From a bacterium (GTDB lineage: Bacteria > Actinomycetota > Acidimicrobiia > Acidimicrobiales > CATQHL01), in assembly GCA_028819945.1 (NCBI GenBank), contig JAPPKQ010000173.1, forward strand, positions 1 through 5,795: a stretch of DNA of 5,795 nt, in the 5' to 3' direction. Made by a program: the position numbers and the translations under genes. The notes under the pieces were generated by a model. That model saw nothing but the letters and a program-made list of their open reading frames with translations, ran no database searches and was not told the DNA's origin. How positions within the stretch are numbered: position 1 is the stretch's first letter; the number at the start of each line of letters is the position of its first letter. Below, piece after piece: positions 1-5,795 of this stretch.

Positions 1-22
1 CCATGGTCACGTTGACCCCCAC
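1..22 (-). pseudogene. In-frame continuation of the A2M gene beyond the TAG stop
   Basis: Read in the same frame past the TAG, the remaining codons give V-G-V-N-V-T-M, with base 1 supplying a G that opens the next codon. This fits the expected family strand after 'WRVkAGA' (consensus recalled as x-V-R-V-x-L/V-T-M-V). The gene therefore probably extends beyond the window, interrupted by a single-base nonsense change such as AAG or GAG to TAG. Alternatives are a sequencing error, stop readthrough, or a new gene starting at GTG 10 or ATG 4, for which the GGGGG at 20-16 could serve as a ribosome site. Confidence 0.55.
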
Positions 23-3000
23 CTAGGCGCCGGCCCCCACACGCCAGACACCGTCCAAGCCGAGCCGCACATCATCCGGGTCGCCGAGGGCCTCGTAGCT
101 GCGCTGGACCACGAAGCCGCGGTCCAGAGGCTCCAGATCCAGGTCGTCGGGCGCGTAGCGCAGGCCGAGGCGGTAGTAGAGGCGGCCCTCGCCGTCCTTG
201 GCGACGATGAGATCGCTGTCGCCCGCATCCAGCAGTTCGGCCATCGGTATCACCGTCGAGCCCCGATCGGTGCTGCGCCCGGCGTAGGTGTGCTCCGCCG
301 CGTACAGGTCGCCCAGCCACACGCGGGCCACGAAGTCGGGATCGGCCGCCTCGAACGCCTCGAAATAACGCCCGAGCGCCAGCAGGATGAACGAGTTCTC
401 CTGGACGTTGCTCCAGCGTCCCCGGACCCGGTGGCCCAGCAGGCCCGCCACCACCTTCGGGATCAGATCCGAGCGGGGCGCCATCTCGATCAGCGCGTCC
501 AGCACGATGCCATCGGTCCGGCGGTCCGAGTGCAGGAGCAGGTAGGCGTCCTCGCCGTAGTCGGTGGCGAACGTGGCCGCCCCCGCAGTCTCCACGGCCC
601 GGTTGTTCACGATCCGCACGATCTCGGCCTCGATGCCCTCATCGTCGACCACCGGCCAGAGCCAAGCCAGGGCCTCCAAAGGGAGGGCCTCACCCCGGCG
701 ATCCCAGAGGCTGCGGGCCTCGGCGGCCGCCCGATCGTCATGCAGCGACCGCACACGCAGCGCGTAGGCCAGCAGCGTGTCCTTGATGCGCTGGCCGTAA
801 TGGTCCGGGAACCGGTCCTCGACGGTTTGCAGATACCACAGTCCGTCGGCCATGACCCTCGCCCGGACGTCGAAGCGGTTGTCCGAGGCGACAGCCAGCG
901 CGTGCATCGCCTGGATCGACGAGAAGGGGTGTGAGACCCCGTCCCGCGACAGCCAACCGAAGCCGCCGTCGTAGTTCTGGAGAGACGACAGTTCGGCGAT
1001 GTCGCTGCGCACCCTGGCGTCGAGTTCGGCGGGGCCGGCGAGACCTTCAGCCTCGAAGGCCTCCAGCACGTCCCTGAGCGAAGAGACCGCCATGATGCGG
1101 CCGGCGTAGGCGTCGGCGCTGGCGTAGCGGTAGTCGGCGAGGTACAGCACGGCGTCGGTCAGGGCCTGCAACGCGGTCGAGGAGGTGTTGACCTCAAGGC
1201 CGCCGAACTGCGGGATCACGTCCTCGGGAGCGGCTATCGGCTGGAAGACCGCACCCTCATCGACCACCCCGTAGACAGCGAAGGCCTCGCTGGTCGCCGG
1301 CGTGAACACAGGCAGCGACACCACCTGCGCGTCGGCGTGGTCGCCCGAGATCGCCGCCACGCGGAAGCGGGCCGTCCCCGGTGACTCGGTGCGCGCCGGG
1401 AACCGCACCTCGACCCGATCGTTGGCCGGAACCACAACCCGCCTCCCCGCCGACCCGAGGAGTTCGAGGTTGGAGATCTGCACGACCACATCGGCCTCGA
1501 CGGCGACCTCGGTCTGGTTCTGGACCACGATCGGCAACTCGAAGGCGTCGCCGTAGTTCAAGAACCGGGGCGCCGACGGCCGGACCTGCAGCGGCAGCCG
1601 CGCCGTGACAGCCGACTCGCCGGTGCCGAAGCGGTCGGCGCCGTGGACCGCCACGGCCATCACCCGGTAACGCGTCAGGCTGTCGGGCAACTCGAACTCC
1701 ACGGTCACCCGCCCCTCGGCGTCGGTCACCGCGTCCGGCTCGAACAGCGCCAAAGCGTCGAGATTCTGGCGGACCGCCACGAGCAGCCCGGCGCCGCCCG
1801 CCGCCGATTCAGCGAAATCCGCGGCAGGTTCGGGAGCGGCCGCGGCAGCAGCGACTTCACGTTCTTCGAACCCGGCCGCCTCGAGCTGGTCGTGCAGCCC
1901 CTGCAGGTCCTCGAGCAGGATCGTGTCGCGGCCTCGCACTGCGGAGAGGGCCGCGGCCCGCTGACGGTAGAAGACGTCGATGGGATCGATCAGTTCGTAG
2001 CCCGAGAGGGCCAGCACCGCCTCGTCCACGACGATGACGAGGACTCCGGCGCCCTCGACGGGAACCCCGGCGGCGTCGCTGACCTCCACCGCGACGCTCG
2101 TGGCGGCGCCCGGCTGCAGGACCGCCGCCGCCGGTGCAGCCACAACCTGCAGAGTCCGCTGCACCGGCGGGACCCGCAGCAGGATCTCCCCGGAGGCGTG
2201 GGCGGGGCGGGGCGGCACGCCGGCGAGGACGGTGCCGTCGTCTGCGGTCCGGTCGGTCACCGCCGCGAGGTCCACCCGCAGTTTGAGTTCGGGAACGTGG
2301 TCGTCGGTTATCGGCACCTTGAGGACCGCTGTGTGGTCGGTCACCTCGAAAGTCCGGGTTTCGATGATCCGGCTGTGGACGACGGTCAGCAGGCCCGTGG
2401 CCGAGGCGAACGGGGAGCCGACGAGGATCTCCGCGGTGTCCCCCGCGGCGTACGTCTCGACGTCCGGAACGAGGTTGACGGCCTCGAGTTCGACGCCGCG
2501 GCTCGGCACGCTGTCCTTGGCGCCGCTGACCCAGCGGGTCAACTCGCTGCGGCTCCGGCGCCCCGAGTCGTCGAAGACCTGGGCCGAGATCCGGTAGCGG
2601 CCACCCTCGTCGGCTGCGAACTCACAAGCCACCGGCGCCGGGCCCGAGGTGGTCACACAGGTCTCAGAGTCCAGGGCGACCTCCGCCCAGGCGCCGTCCA
2701 CGTGCCTCCAGACGATGCGCTCGGCGGTCACCTCTAGGGCTCGACCCCCAACGGGGTTGCCGTCGAGGTCGGTGACGATCGCCTCGACGTCGATCCCGTC
2801 GCCGGCGCTCACGAAGGCGCTGGCGGAGCGAACACCGACGTAGAGGTCGGCGGCATGAACGAGGAGGTCCGCGTCCGATGACCACCCTTGGCGGTTCACG
2901 TCGAACACTGTTGCCTCTGCGGTCACCGCCACCGGGAGTCCTTCGCCGTCGTCTGTGACGTCGATGCGCAGGTAGTGGCTGCCGTCGGCGCCGGTCGTTC

Positions 3001-5731
3001 CGAAGTATTCCTCGAATTCCGACGACCGGCGCCCATCGTCGTAGTAGTACCACCACGGCCGCCAGACACCGAACGTGAACTCAGGCCAGTCAGGCGGCGC
3101 GTACGATCCTCGCCGCGTGGTGACCCACCAGGTGACCTCGGCGTTGCGGAGGGCGCCACCGGAGAAGTAGCGGGCATCGACCGCCACTTCGGCAGGCTCG
3201 TCGATGAAGTGCGGGCCGGCCGACTCGACTCGTGCCTCCACCTCGAACTCGGGCCGTCGGAACTCCTGGACCTGGAAACCGTGGATGTACCGGTCATCGT
3301 CGGAGACGCCCGCGCCGGTGAGCCGGAACTCGATCCGGCTCCAGCCCAGGTTCGCCCGCTCGCTCAGCTCCAAGGCGAGGTCGAAGCCGCCGAGGTCGTC
3401 GGTGCGGACCACGCCGCTGCCGAGCTCGCGGCCGAACGGTCCGGACGCCGTGTAGGTGATCGGCGTTCCAGGGGGAATGACCTCAAGGCCGCCGTCTCCG
3501 GTGAGGTCGAGGTGGCGAACCCAGCCCTTCAGGCGCACCGTCTCTCCGGGGCGGTACATGCCGCGGTCATCGGCGGTGTGCCAGATCGTCTGATCCTCCA
3601 GCGACTCCCAGACGATCACCGGGTTAATCGCTCGATCCGTCCCCAGCGAGGCGACGATCCCTTCGAAGCCGTCCGCGCCGGTCGCGGTGCGGACAAGGCC
3701 GTCGGCGCCGGTAACGAGCGGAGGGCGCCGGTCGCCGAGTTGGATCTCGACCCCGGCCAGCGGGTCGCCGGAACGCAGGTCGGTGGTCCACACGACCACG
3801 TCGAGGCCGTCCTCGACAAGGTCGACGCCGATGTCGGTGTCCTGAATCCAGGCGATCGCCCTGGCGCTTCGATAGCGGTCCGCGGTCGCTGCGAGCCGCC
3901 CGGCCCCTTCGACGATCATCACCACGTGACCGTGCCCGCCCTTGAGGACGCCGGAAAGGTCGATGGGGACCTCGGTCAGAGCATCGTCGCGGATCCCGGT
4001 GCGGATCGTCTCATCTGTCGTCAGAGGCCACGGCACCATGGGCTCGGGCAGAATCTGTTGATATCGGGCGCGGGACGCGAAGTCCAGGTACGACTGGAAG
4101 TCGTCCGGATCCACGGCATAGAGCCGGACACGGAGTTCCTCCCACTGGCGCACGATCACCGGAGTCGTCTGCCGCACCCCGAGCGGGTCGACAGTGGCGA
4201 ACCCTCCACCCAAGTACCAGATCAGGGGCTCGGCCTCTTCGATTTCGAACGTGACCGTCTCGGGGTCTCCCAAACTCTGACCGAACTCGTCGCCCACCGT
4301 CGCCGGGATCACCACCTCGTAGATGGCACCGCCTGTCGTGGAGCCGTCGATGGCCAGGTAGGGACCGTACGCCGAGATCGCGGCGTCGGGGATTCCCGGC
4401 GTCACAGTGATGTCAGCGGCAGCCACCGTCGCCGCATCGAGCCGGTTGTTGAAATAGACCTCTAGAGGCCACCCCAGAGGGCAGGACCATGTCGAGCAGT
4501 TCGTGCCCTCCACCCGCAAGGGCGCGTACGTGCGGGCCTCGATGGTGGACGAGTCTCCGCTGGTGTTCGGCCCCTCCGCGGACGGCACATGGGGACCGAC
4601 AGTGATGCTGATCGGGGTGTCGGGCTCGAGCGGGGCCACAGGTCGGAAGGCGACCCAGGTGTCTGCGAGAGCGCGCCCGGCTTCTCGCTGAATGCGTTCG
4701 TCACCGCCGATCTCGGCGGCCGTGGCGAGACGGAGCGCGCGCTCTTGGCCGTCGGCGCGCAGTGTGATGACCTCGAGCACCGCGGCGGGCTCGACCCGCT
4801 GGTCGAAGGTAGCGAGGAAGACCGGCTCCAACCCGAGGGACTCGAGGCGGCTGTACGCGTGGGTGAGCCGCGTCACAGTCGGCGAGGGTGTCTCGAACTC
4901 GAAACCGAACGTCTCGGCGAGTTCGCCGCCGGACTGCGACTCGGTGCCCCCAGGGATCTCGACGGTGTAGCTCGTCGCCATCGGCAGTCGGTCGAAGATC
5001 TGCTGGTCGTGCTCGAAGCGGAGCGTGCGGGTGCCGATCCACTGCCAGCGACCCGGCAGCGGCGGCGTGATCTTCGCCGGAACCTCGAGGTCGTCGAGTT
5101 GGCCGAGCGTGGCCAGCGGCACCATCGGCTGGTTGAAGGTGATGCTGATGAAGGGAGCGATGCCCACTTCGCCTTCGGGCTGGACCCTCAAGACCTCCAG
5201 CGGTCCGGTAACGACAGCCGGTGCTGCGATGTCCGAGCCGGCTGGGAACGGCTGATCGACGGTCCTGCCGGTGCGAGGAGGCGGCAGCGACTCCGCCGGA
5301 CGGTTGAAGTCGACGGCGCCAGAGTCGTCGACCTCCCACGGCGGCAGCCGGTCCAGCACCGCGCTGATCTCCTCGTCGCCCAACGCGGTGCCTTCGACCC
5401 GGTTCACCGCCGGCGGACCGTCGGTGGCGCTCTCCTTGCCCTCGCTCAGGTGAATCGTGAGAGGCTCGACTGCCTCAGATACGGCGTCGCCATGAGTCGC
5501 AGGCCTGGTGACTCCCGGAGCGACGAGTGTGGGATCTGCCGGGGCCGCGAGCGTTGCGGCCGCCGCGGCCGGATGCAGGGGAACTTCTGGACCCGGAGTC
5601 GGGGAAACGGCGGCGCGCCCGCCGCCCTCATCGGTCGCCCGCGCGCCGACATCCGGGGAGGTGCCGGCCAGCAGCGCCGCGGCCACCCCGACGGCCATGC
5701 AGCGCCTCAGCATCTTCCTCACAGGCACCAA
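23..5731 (-). CDS. Secreted bacterial alpha-2-macroglobulin family protein, thioester-less, C-terminus apparently cut short
   Basis: A2M proteins are large extracytoplasmic protease traps: cleavage of a bait region triggers closure around the protease, and in thioester members also covalent capture. Seen here: a signal peptide (residues 1-32), a Pro/Ala-rich linker (33-165), Ig-like/MG domains (about 175-500 and 620-710), MG2 with YRPGE (717-805), MG3 starting FRRPEFEV (824-945), further MG modules (950-1070), a bait-type domain (1083-1240), the A2M core with LPDSLTRYRVMAVAV (1348-1362), a thioester-domain fold (1505-1830) and part of the last MG domain (1840-1902). The thioester Cys and Gln are absent. 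It is larger than E. coli YfhM or YfaS (about 1500-1650 residues), although its C-terminus looks truncated. The start is TTG 5731, GTG 5728, GTG 5722 or ATG 5713; a TAG directly upstream excludes anything earlier. No neighbour such as pbpC is visible. Family assignment is firm; inhibition of proteases by this copy is inference. Confidence 0.95.
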   Translation of the reverse strand: MVPVRKMLRRCMAVGVAAALLAGTSPDVGARATDEGGGRAAVSPTPGPEVPLHPAAAAATLAAPADPTLVAPGVTRPATHGDAVSEAVEPLTIHLSEGKESATDGPPAVNRVEGTALGDEEISAVLDRLPPWEVDDSGAVDFNRPAESLPPPRTGRTVDQPFPAGSDIAAPAVVTGPLEVLRVQPEGEVGIAPFISITFNQPMVPLATLGQLDDLEVPAKITPPLPGRWQWIGTRTLRFEHDQQIFDRLPMATSYTVEIPGGTESQSGGELAETFGFEFETPSPTVTRLTHAYSRLESLGLEPVFLATFDQRVEPAAVLEVITLRADGQERALRLATAAEIGGDERIQREAGRALADTWVAFRPVAPLEPDTPISITVGPHVPSAEGPNTSGDSSTIEARTYAPLRVEGTNCSTWSCPLGWPLEVYFNNRLDAATVAAADITVTPGIPDAAISAYGPYLAIDGSTTGGAIYEVVIPATVGDEFGQSLGDPETVTFEIEEAEPLIWYLGGGFATVDPLGVRQTTPVIVRQWEELRVRLYAVDPDDFQSYLDFASRARYQQILPEPMVPWPLTTDETIRTGIRDDALTEVPIDLSGVLKGGHGHVVMIVEGAGRLAATADRYRSARAIAWIQDTDIGVDLVEDGLDVVVWTTDLRSGDPLAGVEIQLGDRRPPLVTGADGLVRTATGADGFEGIVASLGTDRAINPVIVWESLEDQTIWHTADDRGMYRPGETVRLKGWVRHLDLTGDGGLEVIPPGTPITYTASGPFGRELGSGVVRTDDLGGFDLALELSERANLGWSRIEFRLTGAGVSDDDRYIHGFQVQEFRRPEFEVEARVESAGPHFIDEPAEVAVDARYFSGGALRNAEVTWWVTTRRGSYAPPDWPEFTFGVWRPWWYYYDDGRRSSEFEEYFGTTGADGSHYLRIDVTDDGEGLPVAVTAEATVFDVNRQGWSSDADLLVHAADLYVGVRSASAFVSAGDGIDVEAIVTDLDGNPVGGRALEVTAERIVWRHVDGAWAEVALDSETCVTTSGPAPVACEFAADEGGRYRISAQVFDDSGRRSRSELTRWVSGAKDSVPSRGVELEAVNLVPDVETYAAGDTAEILVGSPFASATGLLTVVHSRIIETRTFEVTDHTAVLKVPITDDHVPELKLRVDLAAVTDRTADDGTVLAGVPPRPAHASGEILLRVPPVQRTLQVVAAPAAAVLQPGAATSVAVEVSDAAGVPVEGAGVLVIVVDEAVLALSGYELIDPIDVFYRQRAAALSAVRGRDTILLEDLQGLHDQLEAAGFEEREVAAAAAAPEPAADFAESAAGGAGLLVAVRQNLDALALFEPDAVTDAEGRVTVEFELPDSLTRYRVMAVAVHGADRFGTGESAVTARLPLQVRPSAPRFLNYGDAFELPIVVQNQTEVAVEADVVVQISNLELLGSAGRRVVVPANDRVEVRFPARTESPGTARFRVAAISGDHADAQVVSLPVFTPATSEAFAVYGVVDEGAVFQPIAAPEDVIPQFGGLEVNTSSTALQALTDAVLYLADYRYASADAYAGRIMAVSSLRDVLEAFEAEGLAGPAELDARVRSDIAELSSLQNYDGGFGWLSRDGVSHPFSSIQAMHALAVASDNRFDVRARVMADGLWYLQTVEDRFPDHYGQRIKDTLLAYALRVRSLHDDRAAAEARSLWDRRGEALPLEALAWLWPVVDDEGIEAEIVRIVNNRAVETAGAATFATDYGEDAYLLLHSDRRTDGIVLDALIEMAPRSDLIPKVVAGLLGHRVRGRWSNVQENSFILLALGRYFEAFEAADPDFVARVWLGDLYAAEHTYAGRSTDRGSTVIPMAELLDAGDSDLIVAKDGEGRLYYRLGLRYAPDDLDLEPLDRGFVVQRSYEALGDPDDVRLGLDGVWRVGAGA
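26..214 (-). other. C-terminal MG (MG10 / receptor-binding-like) domain, incomplete
   Basis: Residues 1840-1902 contain GEGRLYYRLGLRYAP, LDRGFVVQRSYEALGDPDDV and DGVWRVGAGA, the standard first half of the last MG domain in bacterial A2Ms. The family normally continues with a 'V.V.v.m.ap..r.hvalvDPLPAGLE' strand, then a 'dDR...YlaRavtPG.F.vPp...e.MY.P' tail of roughly 100 or more residues. None of that lies before the TAG at 25-23, so the domain ends mid-fold. Confidence 0.75.
242..1219 (-). other. Thioester-domain fold lacking the thioester residues
   Basis: Residues about 1505-1830 keep the alpha/alpha-toroid hallmarks of the A2M thioester domain: 'GGLEVNTSSTALQAL' at 1510-1524, 'LQNYDGGFGWL' at 1584-1594, 'SSIQAMHALAVA' at 1604-1615 and 'RWSNVQENSFILLALGRY' at 1772-1789. 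The reactive site aligns with YRYASADA (1534-1541), where active relatives have Y-P-[YF]-x-C-x-E-Q. The domain contains no cysteine, so it is structurally preserved but chemically dead. E. coli YfaS and Pseudomonas MagD, as I recall, are also A2Ms without a thioester. Confidence 0.85.
1502..1768 (-). other. A2M core domain
   Basis: Residues 1322-1410 read QNLDALALFEPDAVTDAEGR, then VEFELPDSLTRYRVMAVAV, then PRFLNYGDAFELPIVVQN. This is a near-textbook version of the A2M domain: the 'f.P...TDa.Gra.v...lPDnLT.yRvmAva' strand pair followed by 'PrFl..GD...l...v.N'. It links the bait segment to the MG8-like and thioester domains. Confidence 0.9.
1778..1861 (-). other. Ala-rich bait-like linker
   Basis: Residues 1291-1318 (R-E-V, six consecutive Ala, P-E-P-A-A-D, then Ala/Gly-rich) form a low-complexity, probably disordered stretch between the bait-type domain and the A2M core. 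An Arg-containing and then helical segment precedes it (R1256, R1258, R1266, R1268, then 1269-1290). Its position matches where bacterial A2Ms expose their bait loop. Its composition would suit elastase-like proteases in the Ala run and trypsin-like proteases at the upstream arginines; that specificity is inference. Confidence 0.5.
2012..2485 (-). other. Bait-region-type domain (A2M_BRD-like)
   Basis: Residues 1083-1240 run from AVNLVPDVETYAAGDTAEI through VGSPFASATGLLTVV to VLVIVVDEAVLALSGY. This is the usual opening ('y..Gd.a.v.v.spf.g..lltv') and closing ('v.VvDeavLaL') of the bait-region-containing domain. In the A2M family this module carries, or leads into, the protease-sensitive bait segment. 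The segment just after it (1255-1320) is the likely bait here. Confidence 0.75.
3317..3583 (-). other. MG2 domain of the A2M protein
   Basis: Residues 717-805 begin WHTADDRGMYRPGETVRLKGW, matching the A2M MG2 signature in which a 'tDr..YrPGetV..kg' strand opens the fold. It ends near SRIEFRLTG. This domain is the most recognisable part of the N-terminal half and by itself places the protein in the A2M superfamily. MG3 follows directly with FRRPEFEV at residues 824-831. Confidence 0.85.
4230..5209 (-). other. N-terminal Ig-like / MG1-type domains
   Basis: Residues about 175-500 contain repeated beta-sandwich units resembling the bacterial Ig-like domains often found before the MG ring of bacterial A2Ms. 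The first unit has the typical 'I-x-x-F-N-Q-P-M' strand (residues 196-203) and ends at FEFETPSP near 284. Two further units follow (about 286-402 and 404-500); the last carries the related FNNRLDAATV strand near 427 and contains C412 and C417. Upstream of these units, residues 120-162 hold a conserved-looking 'RLPPW...SLPPPRTG' segment that I recall from long members of this A2M clade. Boundaries are approximate. Confidence 0.6.
5636..5731 (-). other. Sec signal peptide, signal peptidase I type
   Basis: Residues 1-32 have a basic n-region (R5, K6, R9, R10), a hydrophobic core from M12 to about G23 (AVGVAAALLAG) and a c-region ending in Ala-Arg-Ala, with likely cleavage after A32. There is no lipobox: the only early cysteine, C11, lies before the hydrophobic core. 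Export without a lipid anchor is therefore expected, unlike E. coli YfhM, which is a lipoprotein. If translation begins at ATG 5713 the peptide is 26 residues and still complete. Confidence 0.85.
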
Positions 5732-5734
5732 CTA
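5705..5734 (-). promoter_or_regulatory. Translation start region: abutting TAG, tandem TTG/GTG/GTG/ATG codons, weak Shine-Dalgarno motifs
   Basis: On the minus strand an in-frame TAG (5734-5732) is followed immediately by TTG (5731), GTG (5728), a proline codon, GTG (5722), two codons and ATG (5713). GGGA lies just before the TAG, about 6 bases from GTG 5728. GAGG at 5720-5717 sits only 3 bases from ATG 5713. A second GAGG (5708-5705) is ideally spaced, 6 bases, from the internal ATG at 5698, but starting there would remove the basic n-region of the signal peptide. GTG 5728 or ATG 5713 is my preferred start; the sequence alone does not decide. Confidence 0.5.
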
Positions 5735-5795
5735 TCCCACACGCCCGCCCCGTGCCGTCGGCCGGCAACGCAGCCACCTCAGCAGCTTCCCCGTG
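5735..5795. other. Upstream region, no firm feature
   Basis: The 61 bases before the TAG are GC-rich and show no convincing -35/-10 pair or terminator hairpin. In the A2M frame they are open, reading T-G-K-L-L-R-W-L-R-C-R-P-T-A-R-G-G-R-V-G before the TAG at 5734-5732, with mostly G/C third bases. They could therefore be the 3' end of an upstream gene whose stop codon abuts the A2M start, allowing translational coupling. The stretch is too short to tell this from a GC-rich leader. Confidence 0.25.

Noticed and set aside
1..22. Start of a separate downstream gene at GTG 22, GTG 10 or ATG 4, with GGGGG as ribosome site
   Set aside because: Possible, but these codons are in the same frame as the A2M gene and match the expected continuation of its last domain, so a premature stop explains them better. 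Only seven codons are visible.
290..934. Plus-strand open frame of 214 codons
   Set aside because: Same antisense register, opposite the thioester-domain fold. Composition artefact.
1643..2737. Plus-strand open frame of 364 codons
   Set aside because: Same codon-opposed register as the 525-codon frame, over well-conserved A2M core and bait-domain sequence. No family motif or credible ribosome site.
2888..4465. Plus-strand open frame of 525 codons, antisense to the A2M gene
   Set aside because: Its codons are the exact reverse complements of the A2M codons, so it can stop only where the A2M gene uses TTA, CTA or TCA, which are rare in GC-rich genes. The product is Arg/Asp/His/Gly-rich with no recognisable domain.
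4701..5339. Minus-strand open frame of 212 codons in another register
   Set aside because: Overlaps the A2M coding frame completely and its product is Arg/Gly/Ala-rich, typical of an out-of-frame reading of GC-rich DNA.
5555..5575. GC-rich self-complementary stretch (GCGGCCGCCGCGGCCG) as a hairpin or repeat element
   Set aside because: It encodes part of an Ala-rich segment of the linker (residues 53-59). GCC/GCG alanine runs produce such palindromes by composition alone.
5729..5765. Possible promoter with TTGCCG as -35 and GATAGT or GGATAG as -10
   Set aside because: The spacing between the two elements is about 25 bases, far from the usual 16-18, and the -10 candidate overlaps the start codon. 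A leaderless transcript cannot be excluded but is not supported.
5732..5795. Reading both in-frame TAGs (5734-5732 and 25-23) as sense codons in a recoded genome
   Set aside because: Extending the frame upstream would put the clear signal peptide in an internal position. The upstream TAG is therefore better read as non-coding or as the stop of another gene, so it gives no support for general TAG reassignment.

Overview
The window is filled almost end to end by one minus-strand gene (5731 down to 23). It encodes a 1902-residue secreted bacterial alpha-2-macroglobulin (A2M) family protein. The DNA is strongly GC-rich, with G/C at most third codon positions, and the candidate start codons include TTG and GTG. 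This fits a high-GC bacterium. An actinobacterial lineage such as Acidimicrobiia is a guess; one gene cannot fix the phylum.

Layout in the direction of transcription: 64 bases of upstream DNA (5795-5732) end in an in-frame TAG that touches the first possible start codon. A Sec signal peptide (5731-5636) is followed by a long Pro/Ala-rich linker, then Ig-like/macroglobulin (MG) domains, a YRPGE-type MG2 domain, an FRRPEFEV MG3 module, a bait-region-type domain and an Ala-rich bait-like linker. The A2M core domain with the LPDSLTRYRVMAVAV signature comes next, then the alpha-helical thioester-domain fold, then the start of the C-terminal MG domain.

Two things stand out. (1) The thioester motif (Cys-X-Glu-Gln) is replaced by Ser-Ala-Asp-Ala, and the whole domain has no cysteine, so the protein cannot form the covalent protease trap. 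(2) The frame closes at a TAG (25-23) partway through the C-terminal MG domain, yet the seven codons beyond it (22-2) still read like the family (V-G-V-N-V-T-M). This suggests a recent nonsense mutation, a sequencing error or amber readthrough rather than the natural C-terminus.

No other gene, RNA gene, mobile element, CRISPR array or clear promoter is supported. The long plus-strand open frames lie in exact codon-for-codon opposition to the A2M gene and are composition artefacts. I see no previously undescribed multi-gene system here; the interest lies in the degeneration of this one A2M.
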